Of a stretch of 64,000 bases of DNA, positions 1 through 12,508 are shown in pieces; the stretch's first letter is position 1, and the number at the start of each line of letters is the position of its first letter. Under the pieces are notes generated by a model. That model ran no database searches, was not told the DNA's origin, and was given only the letters and a program-made list of their open reading frames with translations. The position numbers were made by a program, and so were the translations under genes. Source of the stretch: Trichobilharzia regenti (lineage: Eukaryota > Platyhelminthes > Trematoda > Strigeidida > Schistosomatidae); NCBI GenBank assembly GCA_944472135.2, contig OX235270.1, positions 137,717,632-137,781,631 on the forward strand, read 5' to 3'.

Positions 1-2590
1 AAATTATTAAGTTTTAAAACCTTTGACTATTCGTAGGATGATTAGACAAATATTCCCCAGGGAAACAAAAAAATGGGAAAGTTCAGAATGTAGATAGAAA
101 CAAAGTCTGATTAGAAACATTATGTTAGTATGGTGGGTTACGTAACCACGAAGAATAGTTCACAATAACCAGAAGAGTAAGGTGAGTGACGTTCAGCTAC
201 AAAAAAAATTTGATACGGAAACGATGATGTAGAAGACTAAATGACATGATAAAATCGTATTACTTTGTTTTGTGAATATAATGACCAAAAATTCGTGCCT
301 AACTGTTTGATAACGATCGTCCCAGAGAAACACAATATGTTTGTCGTATCTTCTTTTGTCTGTTGATTACTTAGAACACCTTCACACTGTCCACAATATA
401 ATCACTGTCCGTAAAAGTATATTCAGCCATACTATTTAGTACCTTTCACCCTTCTAAGTCTCAAGTACTACAAGACGTGTTCAAAAATGCTAACACTAAC
501 CACCTTTCTCTCTATTCTTCTAGTGTATACTCTTTGATATTTGTAAATTTGTAGATTCAGTAGGTGGAGACGTGAGGCGGGAATTTTTTCACTTGCGATT
601 GTGTTAAACAATAATCCATGTAAAACAAACAGACTAGCTTGACAGCTGGTATGTTCTTTTTTTGGTGAAGCGTTCTGTCTACATCTTATTCTACTGACAG
701 TATCATTACCTTTGCAAATAATCTTTTTCTTCACTGTCCTGCATTTCGACTTTTGCATACTAGATTTTCTGTGTTTGTCGATAAGCTTCTACGGATAACC
801 ACTAACACTCATACACTTCACCATAATAAATAACTTTTACGAGTTATTCCTTTGTTCAAAGCTGAACAGTATTCTAACCTATCCTTAACTGTACTATATA
901 GGACAGAATCTTCTGAAGTTCAGATAGTGTAACCTTCACGTTTCTTTTCTATGGATGTATCTTAGTTTTACCGCCTTTAACACGTTGGTAAAATGAAACG
1001 CTCATGTTCCAGCGTTAAATTTTATATTGGTGTGTGCGTTATGCAAGGGAATCAATATCTATGCTGCATCATTACAACACTCAGATAAAAAAAATGTGTC
1101 ATTGACATCACTGTTATAGAAGTCTGTCCGATTGACTTAGAATTCATTCTTGTTTGCTCCATGTTTCCCATGAAAATGACGAACCCAATGAACTTGTCAT
1201 AGCTAATTCATCCATTGGACGACATAAAACATCATTGAATTCGGTCTGTTTTCTGAATTGGGTGATTTAATTGCCAAGCTTTTATTGTCCTAGACAATAT
1301 CTGCAGCTCTGAGTTCAATGTTAAGTTGGTGCTTAAGTTCATTTTTTGACAATGGAAAAAGTTGAGAATATTCACATATAACTTTGTATAGTCTCCTCGA
1401 GTATGATCTTTGTAAATAAGGGCAACATATCAAACGAAACTATGAATTTTAGTTGAGATGTTCAAATTCCCTAACATATAAGCCGATTGAAAGGTGTCCT
1501 TCAAACTCTGATCAGTCAATTTGACAGGAATTATTGACAGATGTTTCGCTGGCTACCGACCTACTTTGTGTGTCACTTAATTAACTGTAGGTAGTATTGG
1601 TTTCATTGGAACATCGACTTTATGTACCCCTTAACCTTTGGTTACCTTTATAGGAAGGGTAATATAGGTTTCCGAAGTTTCAGTCCATAGTATGTCCTCT
1701 TGTCAGTTAAATTCTTTGCTAAGTGTTTTAATTTTGTTATATATTTCACTTTTCCACTGGTTGGGCGATGTTTTTCGGATGAGCAGTTTACTAAGTTTTT
1801 TTGTTTTTACTGAGAATTAAGTTGATTTCTTGTATGCTTAGCTCATTGCATTATTAACTATACAAGAGCCGTTGTCTGGCTGAAAAATAATAACAAAGTC
1901 ATCCTTAGTTTTCTTAACACCGGTTTGATCTTTTGACATAACTGCAGACTGGATTTAGTGATACGCTACACTGATTAGTAACAACAAAAAGTTGAAATTT
2001 TAGTTGAATTTGTTGTACCTCATCCACTAGTTTTAATCTTATCAATAACTCGTCGACAATATAAAAGTGTGTTCAGACATTTTAATAGTTCATCTACCTT
2101 TGTACTGTTCAGACTGTTGTTAGCTCCTGAAAAGAATTTGTAGAGTAGTAAAACTGAGTCCATATTTTCCTGCTACATAATTCTTATTCTTACTCTGATC
2201 AAGTTTCCTAATAGGAAGAATTGTATGAAGAAACAAACAAAAAAAGCCAGAAAACTAACTCTTTCAGGAATTCAATTAATGGTGTAACTGGCGTTTTCAA
2301 AACTTATAAATGCAATAAAACAATAACTAACTGTAAACAAAATCAGGCTACCGTATGAAAGAAAGTCAATGAACACGGCAGAGTCAATCCTTTTAGTGAA
2401 ATGAAGAGGTCTTCAGATTTGTTGTTCTTGATTAAGATACAATTTACTTAATGCTCTGAAGAAAACCGTTTCTCAATGGATCATATTGGTTTTATTTACT
2501 ACCCAGAACTATTGATGCCAGTAGAATGTGTATGGCTGGTGATTTATAAGATGACTGACAGCGCAGACTTCATGACTGATTGATTGACTA
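1..2590. other. No gene seen; probable long ARFGEF intron or upstream DNA
   Basis: All six frames carry only short, low-complexity open stretches with no recognisable domain. Because the first exon seen at 11980 starts just after the Sec7 domain of a BIG-type protein, this stretch is inferred to belong to a very long intron of that gene. No element is clear enough here to name. Confidence 0.5.
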
Positions 2591-2609
2591 TCAAGTATTA
2601 AATCTTCAA

Positions 2610-2760
2610 ACATGAAGATGTTGTTCGTCGGCTGAAGCACTCGACTTCTAGCTGATGAGCCACTGGTTCGAATCTCGCCCCACTTGACCACACTCCAGTC
2701 CGAGCAACTGGTTAGTATCATCAGCCTGCACACAATCAGGGTGTCTCATAGCCTTCTCGT
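2610..2760 (+). repeat. tRNA-like SINE relic (weak)
   Basis: The stretch holds a B-box-like GGTTCGAATCTC near 2674 preceded by a weak A-box-like segment. This resembles the pol III promoter head of the other SINEs in the window, but no matching SINE tail follows. It may be a decayed SINE or chance. Confidence 0.3.
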
Positions 2761-2769
2761 ATCCGGTAG

Positions 2770-3500
2770 ATGAATTCCAAGTAGTAAGGTGAAATTCTCT
2801 AATCCTTGTTTTCTCTTTGCTAATTGGACTAATTATCGCTTCACTGTGTTTGCTTTATTGTGATTAATAAATGTGATATCATTTCATGTTGTATTATCAA
2901 AAATAACAGAAGTGCAATAAATCTATATTATCATTATAATCGAGTTGTATGCTGGTCATTTTGTGTGCTGAAGCAATAGTAGATATATTTAATTCTAAGT
3001 TTTTTGGTAGATTTATTACTCTAATTCACGTTATTGTATATAATTTTCTCAATGTTAAAAGTTGATTAATTCTATACTCTGTATCACATACAATGTGTCT
3101 ATACGAAAAATGCTTGTATGATTTCGTGTGTCTTTCTTTGACTGTGTACTCTATAATATTCTACATGTATGCATACATGGATTGCAATTCGAATTGGTTC
3201 TGTTGTGTGTGCGTTGGCAGTGTTATTTTTTTTACATCATTATCACTGCTATGCTGAATGAAAATAAAAAAGGTAGTAATTTTAGTAAGAATAGTAAATA
3301 ACTATATAAATAAGATGAAAATCAATATATATATATATATATATTTAAGCGTTGGTTTAAAAAAACTGCATTCAACTTTATAATTTTCTTTGTTCTCAAT
3401 GCGTTTTAGACACTATTGATTTCCAAATAAAAAGACATGTACCCAGTCTCCTACTCATCACCATAGAATTCGGTTTGATCATTTATTATTTTTACTGTGT
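2770..3500. other. AT-rich non-coding stretch with a short (AT)n run
   Basis: No coding signal is visible. A (TA)n run of about 20 bases lies at 3325-3345. Confidence 0.5.
3325..3345. repeat. (TA)n microsatellite
   Basis: A pure TA run of about 20 bases. Confidence 0.9.
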
Positions 3501-3504
3501 GATT

Positions 3505-5160
3505 ATTATTATTATTATTGCTCCCTTGGGTTTCTAGTGGAACACAGGGCTTCAACTGCACGTCTCCACTTGCTTCTCTCTTCCTTCTGCTATACTTTTC
3601 ACCTGAATCTATGTTAGTCCATACTGTCTCAACTCCTCTTCAGACACACGATCTCCTCCATGTCACCCTTACACTGACGTCCCACTCGCCTCCGCTTCCC
3701 TTTCCGCCTGGTTCCACTCGAGCAATGGCCTGACGCGCACGCGATGTCACCCAGCGGCCTCCTCAGCGATTGTCCAATCCATCTCCATCCACTTTCTCCT
3801 GCATATTTGTTGGTTGGCGATTGGTTCTTGTTTTGTTTCTTCCCATAATTTCTTGTTTGTGATTCTTTTTCGGCTCGGCCATCTGATCTTCAGTATAGTT
3901 GTTAATAAAGGTCTGCAACAGGCTGTTGGAAATATTCGTTGTGACCCGCCCTCCATGTTTCTGATCCGTATAGAAGAACTGACTGACTTGACGTTGTTTG
4001 TATTGAAAATCCTACCGAATTTTGTTGTTGATGTTGGCTGAGTGACGAAGATTTCCAGATTGGTTTCAGGTTGGTTGATGAATGTGTTTCTCACCTTCCC
4101 GATTCTCGAATTGACATCCTCTTCCGTTCCGACTGCCTGTAGTTGATACAATGCTCTCTAGATAAGTGAATGATAACCTCTTTCAAATCCCTCCCGTTGA
4201 TGGTGATTGGCGCTCGATGTTGCTACTGTTAATGTTGTTGTTGGTTGGTTGGTTATTTTCATCACCTCCATCTTGTTTATGTTCACCTTGAGTCCTGTCT
4301 TCGCCGGCTGCTTCTTCGACCAGTTTGTCCGTTTTCGCTTGTAAGTCTTCGATTTTTGTGTGACATCAAACATAAATCATCCACGCGCGAAATCCAGGTC
4401 TTCTAGGTTCTTCGCGTCGGTCCATGATATCCCTGTCTTCTCGTTTCCCACTGTCCGACTCCTGTGTGTATTCCAAATGCCTCGCTGAGTTTTCCGTTGT
4501 GGATCACTTGACATGCGCCGTTGTCGTACAGCTGTTGAATAAGGTTGATGAATATTTGGCGTACGCCGTAGTACTCGAGTAGTTTCCAAATTACTTGGCG
4601 GTCAACGCTGTCTGTCGAAAGCCTTCTCAAAGTCTATAAAGTTGAGGTACAGGTTTGATTTCCATTCCATGCTTTATTCTGTGATGATGATGCGTAGAGT
4701 TGCGATTTGATCAGAACATGATTTGCCTTTCCTGAATGCAGTCAGCTTGTTCTGGTCGGAGTTCTGTCTCCAGTGCGTCCTTTATTCTCTCCAGGATGAT
4801 GCGAGTCAGGATTTTACTTGGCGTCGACAGGAGCATGATTCCTTGCCAGTTCTTTCAGAGTGAAGCCTAAGTCTCCCTTCTTTGGTAGTTTCACGAGGTA
4901 ACATTTCCTCCCAGTCAGTAGGCACCTTTCCCTCCTTCCGGACCTTTTGCAATAATGGAGTGAACATGTCTGCTGTAGTCTCTGGGTCCGCTTTTAGTGA
5001 TTCAGGGGGTATTCCATCTGGTCCACCTGCTTTTCCAGCTTTCAGAAGCTTGACTGCATTCAAGACTTCAGCTCTAGTTGGAGGATTGGTGTCAACTTGC
5101 AGTTGTGTGCGCACTGTTGTTGGTATTTCTGGACCGGTTCAGGTGGTGTGAAAAGGAGGA
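3505..5160 (-). mobile_element. RTE family 1 LINE, degraded copy
   Basis: On the minus strand, frame-shifted pieces match the intact element at 13322-16294. They include the pre-RT segment with NAVKLLKAGKAGGPDG (near 5000-5070), a reverse transcriptase piece around VIWKLLEYYGVRQ (near 4570), and the C-terminal ILKIRWPSRKR region (near 3890). The plus end terminates in the (ATT)n tail near 3505-3522, as expected for an RTE 3' end. Many stops and frameshifts make it an old, dead insertion. The 5' end is truncated near 5160, before the endonuclease. Confidence 0.85.
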
Positions 5161-5164
5161 AAAT

Positions 5165-5770
5165 ATAGAAGCATATTAGATGTTTTTGCAGCGTGAACAG
5201 TTATCTCTACTTTTCTTATCCACCATGGATAAATAAGGGTATTTTGTCCTGCCTGTGCAAGCTGTAACAATAAAGAACGTTTGGTTGAATCCTCTCCTTT
5301 TCTTTATTCAAAGATTATTTAAAAATAATTGAAATTGCCTTTATCATAATCACTTTTCTTCTCTGTCTCTTCTTCTCCGTCATGTTGATGACAATCATCA
5401 CACTTTTTACTTTGTAAGAAAGTGTTAATACTTCCTGCTGTACCTGTGGGGAATTAAACCAAATACCATTTCTGCGAACAACGCTACCGCACAATACTTT
5501 CATTAATGTATGTCCTTTAGTATTCAGTATACTAAAAAAAACTTGAAGTCTTAGTTACAGAGTTTCTGAAGTCTTCGGAGTGCTTCAGAAATTACTACTC
5601 TTGCCTGAATATCAATATTTTGCAATTTAAATTTGATCATTTCCTAGATGGAGAAGTTTTCAGTTATTGTGTAGTTTCATTTTTAAAACATTCTTCCTGC
5701 TCATAACTGTAAACACACATTTTTATATATCTTATTCCGCACTGATAATACGTTGTTATGAAAACAAACA
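5165..5770. other. No gene seen
   Basis: AT-rich sequence between two RTE copies. No open frame, tRNA or repeat is recognised. Confidence 0.45.
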
Positions 5771-5774
5771 AGCT

Positions 5775-6465
5775 TAAGTGTAGGTGGAGTTTGGGTTCTC
5801 TGAGCTGGTTGGTTTGTTCATAGTAGAATAGAACGTGATCACTGTGGTCTGTCTGGACTCAACGTAGAACTTGGCACCCAAGTGCAGCAGTTCCAGTTGC
5901 CACGTTCCAAATAGCACACAGAGGTAGACAAGAAGATGAGTGAAGAGAATTAGTAGAGTTTGACAGGTATAAGAGCGAAACAGAATGCGTAATGGTAGAA
6001 AGAAATATGAAAGACTACAGAGACTGAATACATCTGCGCTACTGACAACGATTTCGAGCCATGTCACCCATTGTCTCCAGCCATTGATTCCTAGAGTCCC
6101 GAGGGCCCCAACCTGGGAGTCTGCATCTCCCTACCTGACTCAGTTTAACTGTCAAGGATTTCATGGATTGATGAGGCCATGTTTTTGTCTGGTCACCCCT
6201 TACCCTTTTCCAACCTGAACCTATATCAGCTAGTAATGCCCGTCGGGGAAGGCGATGGTTAGGCATACGCAGCACGTGACCTAGCTATCTCAATCTATGT
6301 AACTTTATAGCCTCGTCGATTGATTTTCCCTCTTTGCCCAACACTCTACGCCTAATGTCAACATTACTTGCCTTATTAAACCGCTTAACGTGAGAAAGAG
6401 ATCGCAGACATCTATGATCGAAAGCAGTCAACCTTTTCACTGCGGTAGAGTATAATTCCATCATA
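5775..6465 (-). mobile_element. RTE family 2 LINE, 3' fragment
   Basis: The minus strand encodes the family 2 C-terminus, with [36 protein letters not shown] and [17 protein letters not shown] in order, broken by a few indels. The 3' untranslated region follows down to about 5775 (compare 41043-41225). The copy is 5'-truncated at about 6460, where a PLE relic abuts it. Confidence 0.88.
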
Positions 6466-6469
6466 GAGT

Positions 6470-7900
6470 AAATTTATTTGATAATCTCACAGTGTTAGAT
6501 GGTATTATTTACTGACGACGTTTCGAGCACAATTTATTACTGCTCATAATCATATCCAAAGTAATCACATAACTCTCAAGCTTCCTTCATGTATATAACT
6601 AAGAAATTGATTAGACAAATAAACGAATAAATAAAAGTCAATGTGAAGTTCAAATTGACATACGTGAAATACCTAGATAAATAAAATGAAGTACATTCTG
6701 AAATGTGAATCCAATGCCAGTAAAATAAAATGTTAGAATGTGATAGCATAAACTGAAATAAAACAAAATTGAACGCTATTTCCTACTCTTTGGTTTTTGT
6801 TAGTAGTAATAATATTTTCCACATCTTTGGTATTGGTGGTCGGTCATTGCTATTTCATGTGTTAAGTGTTGTTGATTCGATAAACAATGACTGAGTAATC
6901 AACCTCTCCCTTCAACTACATATATTATTATATAGAACTGTCGCTCTGTCCCACTCTCTTGTGTGTGTTGCTGCATGCATTGCGATTGCTGAATGTTTTC
7001 CTAAGTTAGTCATCTTCGTGGGGGCAATCATGTTACACTTAGCTGAATTCTGATTCTCTGATAATCTAACTACCCCCGATCGAGTGACTTACCTCACAGT
7101 CATTGCGCGGTGTATTGCAGAGATTGCATTATTTTATCGAATTAGGTTATTAGCATCCTTTAGCAAACACAGCTCATCCCTGAGTGAGTTTGTAAGTTTA
7201 AATGTCACCCTAGTTCGCACCCTATCAAGAATCCCAAGCTGGGTTTCAGATGACTGTTCCTTACATGGTTAAACTCCTTCGTATATTTATATCCAACTAC
7301 TATTTCCTTTTCCTGAGAGCTTTTGTGATTCTCTTGATGTTATGGAATAGTCATTTATCATCAACTCTTCTTCTATCTGCTTCATTTCATTATTATTTAG
7401 GTTTTTTTTCATGTATTACAAAGTGTTATTGCTCTGTTTGTTAGACATTTAACTAAGCCTACGTTTACAGATAGCGAATGAGCAGAATGCATTTGCTTTT
7501 TGTAATCGCTAGTGCGCAATTTACCATCTTGTTTTATTTTTATTTTACAATCTAACATAGCTAATTCTCTTTGTCCATTTCCTTACCAAAGTGTAAATTT
7601 TATTCCGTTCACTATTCAGCTAATATGTTTAAAGAAACTAGAGGTTTGTTCGGTTCCTAACTCTGTAAAAGTGTCATCCACATATCTCCATTCTTTTCCT
7701 TCATTTTGTTTGAATGTATACTTCACTACACATTTACGCTTTGATTTTTGAGTCACTATTCAGAGAAAAATACTGTAAAACTCATTTATAATAAATGCAT
7801 TCATCTTAACAATTTTCTCGTGGTGTCTTTTCTTTTTTCATTTCACTTTGTCATAGACTTTCATTTAGAAACAACATTTTCTTGTGATAACACACTGCTT
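6470..7900 (-). mobile_element. Penelope-like element relic
   Basis: Translated on the minus strand, 7660-7690 reads RYVDDTFTELGTEQTSSF, which is close to the PLE reverse transcriptase active-site region at 63546-63610. Further on, near 7390-7490, HSLSVNVGLVKCLTNRA matches the post-RT segment seen in the PLE near 63770-63830. Stops and frameshifts throughout show a dead copy. A ribozyme-like motif sits near its 3' boundary. Boundaries are approximate. Confidence 0.75.
6517..6553 (-). ncRNA. Minimal hammerhead-ribozyme-like motif of a PLE (degenerate)
   Basis: Read on the minus strand, a core-like ATGATTA (6553-6547) is followed by a GAGCA/TGCTC helix and then GAAACGTC (6524-6517). PLEs are known to carry minimal type I hammerheads of the form CTGANGA-stem II-GAAAC-GTC. 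Two core positions differ (first C to A, and G to T), so self-cleavage is unlikely. The PLE context supports descent from such a ribozyme. Confidence 0.45.
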
Positions 7901-7929
7901 GGTCAGTATCTAGTTATTTGGTTTCTTTA

Positions 7930-9115
7930 ATACCCCAAAACGGCAGTTTAATAATATTTGGGATTTTTATAAGCTTCTAAACCAATCAACGTAAACTGTT
8001 CAAAGGTGGAAAAGTACTTTCAGCTACTGAAAAATAATGTTCAGATGTAAAGTTTTGCTGTCCACTAAGTAATTAAACGTATTTATAGTTGAAACAAATT
8101 GAAAGGAGACATTTGTAGCTTATTACTTGGGTTTTAGATTTTCCGGTTAAAGTGCTCTATTCTCTTAGCTGTTGTTACTCCCTGAGGTAATTTTTTTCAG
8201 TGATATCTTCATTTCCTTTTTTTTGGCACAGATGACGTCTCTTGTCCTTTGAATTTTCGGCTGAATGTTCTCGTCAATAAATCTTGGTGGATATTCATTT
8301 TGAATGAAGATGTATTTCAAAAAGTCTTATTCTTCTGAGCATCAGCTCTGCAGATACGTCGGTGTGAGTGTAGCAACAGATAATAATTAGGTTCTGTTTT
8401 TTTTTCATGTGCAATTGGTATCCAGCTGTTGAACACCTCCTCTTCTGTCATCAGTAAATACCACCATTGTATTTCTCCACATGTTGATTACAAGCATAGT
8501 CAAGGTAGAAATGAATGAATTGTGTGTTTATTAGTTAGTTTTGAATTGTTCAACATCACCTATGACAATGAAATTGTAGAATTGTTTTATTATTTGTATT
8601 ATTTTGTTTACCTATTTCTTTTTAGTTCTAAAGGATAAACATATCGGATCAATAATCGTAATTGTAGATATTCTACTCGCATACAAATTTGTTTTGCTTG
8701 TTCGTTTGTTTTGTTCTCTACTCCTGCTTAATGCGTGGTTAAGCTACGTTTTGCAATATTGTAAAGTATTTTTGCTTCTGGAACTCATTATCATTTGTAA
8801 TGCTACAACTAACTAGATGAAATTTATGAGAAGCATTTGGATTTTCTCATTTTGCATACCGAAAAACCATTCACTTTTATTCCTTACCTCGAATGCTTGC
8901 CTGGGAAACAATTGTAATGTGACAAAAGGGGCTTCCAAGCAGTCACATCAGCTGACTAACTGCATATATAGTCTACTACATACATTTTCTGTTTTTCTCC
9001 TATGGCAACTGGTTGATTTTTATCCTCCTTTCACTCTTTTCTTAATTACCTCATTTTTAAGATTAAACTGAAAAAGAGTTGGGACTAACATTTGGGAAGA
9101 AAATATCAGAACCAC
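7930..9115. other. No gene seen
   Basis: Two T-rich open stretches (8604-8816 and 8817-9071) have hydrophobic, low-complexity translations with no known domain and look like chance. Nothing else is recognised. Confidence 0.45.
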
Positions 9116-9119
9116 CACA

Positions 9120-9350
9120 TCTATTGCGTCGGTGGCACGGCGGTAGAATGTTCGCCAAAACCTGTAAGTGGTCCGAGGTTCGATCTCTGGCCGACGCACT
9201 TTTCCTCGCTAAGACAGTAATAAGACTGGTAAAGAGGGAAGGTTGGGCATGATGAGCAACCCCATCCCGTAAAAATAAACACCACTGCTACCGAAACTTC
9301 AAGCCTCAAGGCTGAAGCGCCATGTTCCACTCGGAACGCATAGGAATAAA
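9120..9350 (+). repeat. tRNA-headed SINE
   Basis: The head resembles a tRNA gene with a B box GGTTCGATCTC near 9177. The body (CGCTAAGACAGTAATAAGAC..., a GGTTGGGCATGATGAGCAA segment) and a tail with GGCTGAAGCGCCATGTTCC near 9312 follow. The same order recurs at 27298, 37827, 48827 and, inverted, at 41565. The body and tail resemble the two ends of the RTE element at 13262-16330. Confidence 0.85.
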
Positions 9351-9829
9351 ATAATTATAACCACATCTATTGTGCGAGTGCTACGAAGCGAGGTTGGAGT
9401 CTGTCTTACGATTTGATGATGATGATGCTAAACAAGCATTTTATATTCGATCGGAGATTTTCACCACCGTTCACTCCATTAGGACTAGCCTGAGTGTCCA
9501 AATTAGTAAGATCACGCACATGACTAATATACGCCACATACCTAAACTAGGAGTCTGTGCAGACCAGTCCTACAGCATTGTTTTATACTTGACATAGGTA
9601 ACCATCAAATGCCAAACATAATGATATTTTTCTTCAATGTTTCCCAGCGTTTTCATCTGTTCATTTTGTGTTGTCTGGCTGACGCAGACAAATGGGATAC
9701 TCCTATGGTAAAAGTAAATTTCTGACATGTATTCAGCTTGAGTCTTGTCTGTCAGCAGGACTGCTGTTAAAAACAAACAGAAAAGAACAAAGTCAGTCAA
9801 CGTGGGTTAACGTAGAAAATAGCACAGGT

Positions 9830-10130
9830 TAGTGTCGATTCAAGTTGCCACATTTCAAAACACCACACAATACATGGAAGCGCAAACTAAAGTAGACAAA
9901 CATTAGTGAAGCTCCATTCAGGCAGTCTGTCTTCATACATAGTTCAGACCATTCATTATTGACGTACTTGACTGACTCTATTTTAACTTGATCACTCTTG
10001 CTGACATTATTTGTCAATCTGAAATATGTATTAAGTGTCCCATCCACCTCAATCTATGCAGTTTCGTAACCTCGTCGACTGACTCGGCCTTTTTATCTGG
10101 ATGTCTTTCTTCCTAGCTGCAGATTCATCA
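9830..10130 (-). mobile_element. RTE family 2 relic, 3' end
   Basis: Near 9838-9870 the sequence resembles the family 2 3' UTR. Near 10045-10085 it resembles the segment encoding the SIDEA...KLHR region. The piece between is missing or scrambled, so this is a strongly decayed copy with an internal deletion. Confidence 0.55.
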
Positions 10131-10134
10131 ACAG

Positions 10135-11979
10135 TGAAGCCATAACTCCATATGTGATTTCGTCTAAGGTCACTAGGTTTTGAGTCATGTCACTTGGTTT
10201 TAACCCAGTCATTGGGTTTTGATGTTCTGCACCCATAGCCTGGTGATTTGAAATTCGACTTCAAAAAGGGTTATTGACGGGCGCTTCTGGAGTCTCCTGT
10301 GTTTGAATAGGATAGCCATCTAGTGTCTTTTCAGTTTTCATCAACCTTTCAGATGATGTAGATTGACAATAAAAATCTACCACAATGATTAGGAAATCAG
10401 TTTTCTCATCTCTACTCATATCTGTCGTAAACTTTTTATCTATGATATATACTGATCGGTTTATTGTAATAATTTATAAAAGTCTTGCAAAGCAAGGCGA
10501 TATTTATGTTGCATGATTGTAAACTTCTTTCATAGTAGTATGTTCTTTTCAAAGGCATTTAGAAGGTGGTTACTTCAAATTGCTCAAAATAATCCATTTA
10601 TTCATCAAAAGTTTGTCGAGTCACTCTGTAATCCCTCGTCACTCGTTCACTTCCAACCTAGAGTAGTTTTCTTCCCCGATGACTCCGGATAATTGTGATT
10701 AACTATTTGTACTGTTATCTTTTTCTTTATGGTCATTATCACACTGTGTCATAATTGTATATTTTAATTTTAGTTCTACAATTTATTATAATATCAAATA
10801 CCCTATTACCTAATTGCTGTGACATAATAGTTATTTTCTTTTCTATCCTTACAAATACACTCATTCGCAATGATTGACTGCCTAAATTATGTGAACACTT
10901 ACGTGAATTCGCCCCTTTTATTATTATTATTATTATGATTATTATTATCATCTTTGCTACTACCCATTAGTTCATGTATTTGAATTCCAATTCTGTTAAC
11001 CATATCAAATTGTGAAACCTGATGAGAAATCACGGAAAATTGTGTGTGTGTGTTCTGTAATTATCATAATGGCAATATTTAAACCATACTCATATGCTAA
11101 ATCATATGCAAAATATCCACTATGATTTACTTAATTCTCTATTCAATTCCCATCGATCTCTCGTAAATCTAAAATAATTTTACTGTTCATAAAAAATGAT
11201 TATTGCAAAAAATTCAAGTTAATAAATTTGGAATCCAATTCCTCTTCATCCTACACATGGATAAGTGAAATTTTCGTAGATCTCTTCCATGAATGTATTG
11301 TGCATGCACATAAATTGTGTGTGTGTGTGTGTGTGGTTGTGTATCTCTCCTACAACCTGGTTACATAATCAAGTTTGTACAATCTCGTAATGAGTACAAT
11401 TTATTAATTATTGATTCAGAATAAGAGTTAAACATTGTCATTTGTGTGTAATAAACTTGACCCTCCAAAAATAAACATCCATATTGTTGTAATTGTATGG
11501 GGTTGATGACTGCAACTGTGAATTATTATTGTACGAACTTTACTGATGATTAAATGGGTTATATATGCATTGTTAACCTCCAATAGAATCAATTTAGTTT
11601 ATAGGTTTGTTTGTAAATTAGTACATGTTTGATACTTTTTATCTTGTTGTTTTATACATTAATATTACTATCTGTGGGTTAGTTGATTATACATTAGGAT
11701 GTAAACTGTTTATCACTATGTGTGTTGTGAAAACTATTCATTGCATAATGAATTTTCTCAGTAATACACTGGACACAAATGTATTGTAAGTGTTAATCCT
11801 ACTGTCTGGCTACTCAAACCTTGGTAAATTAAGTGGTCTATAAATCTAAATCCTGTTGGTTGGATATCAACTGCCCACTTTTAATGAACTATAACTTCAT
11901 TTTGGCTTAAATTTTTTTTCTTCCTTTGCCTTTCTACATCTCTATAATAGATTAATGTTTTTTGTTTACTTTTCTTTAG
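10135..11979. other. Non-coding intronic DNA
   Basis: No conserved coding is seen. It includes a (TTA)n run near 10920-10945 and (GT)n runs near 11040 and 11318-11335. The last bases form a pyrimidine-rich tract ending in AG at 11978-11979, the acceptor of the first visible ARFGEF exon. Confidence 0.6.
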
Positions 11980-12508
11980 GACTGTGACGCTTTGGACGTT
12001 AATCATTTATGTTTAGAAGGGATTCGCTATGCTATACGTATAGCATGTATATTTCATATGGAGTTAGAAAGAGATGCTTATGTACAAGCATTGGCACGTT
12101 TTACACTATTACTAACAACTTCTCATGTCAATCCTTCTTCCAATGGTAACTTATCAGGCCCTGGTGGAATCAATCATCAAAATGCGAATTCTCGACGTCC
12201 TCGGTCAGAAAGAACTAGTATGACTTCTTCATCTATAATGAATGCTGGTTATTCGAATACATCAGGCTTAAATTTGATCAATCCAACTTTATCTACTCCA
12301 GAGGCTATGAAACAAAAGAATATCGATACAATACGTACTTTAATTACTGTCGCTCAGACGGATGGTAATTATTTGGGACATGCCTGGTTAGAGATATTAC
12401 GATGTATATCACAATTGGAATCAGCACATTTAATTACACATGCTGTTTCATCTGCGAATGGAATAAATGCAAATAGTTCACAATTAGTATATCGTTCAAC
12501 ACCGAATA
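11980..12508 (+). CDS. ARFGEF: ARFGEF exon (HDS1, directly after Sec7)
   Basis: The acceptor is TTTCTTTAG at 11979 and the donor is GTAAGT at 12509; phase is 0 in, 1 out. It begins [18 protein letters not shown], followed by [16 protein letters not shown], then a Ser/Asn-rich insert of about 60 residues, then [20 protein letters not shown] and [15 protein letters not shown]. The two conserved blocks around the insert are typical of BIG proteins. The Ser/Asn-rich insert is probably a disordered, lineage-specific loop. Confidence 0.95.

Noticed and set aside
2650..2680. CTGATGAG followed by GAATC, hammerhead-like
   Set aside because: The GAAA part reads GAAT and no stem II forms; the match is a B-box coincidence.
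8604..9071. Two hydrophobic open frames
   Set aside because: Low-complexity AT-rich translations typical of chance.
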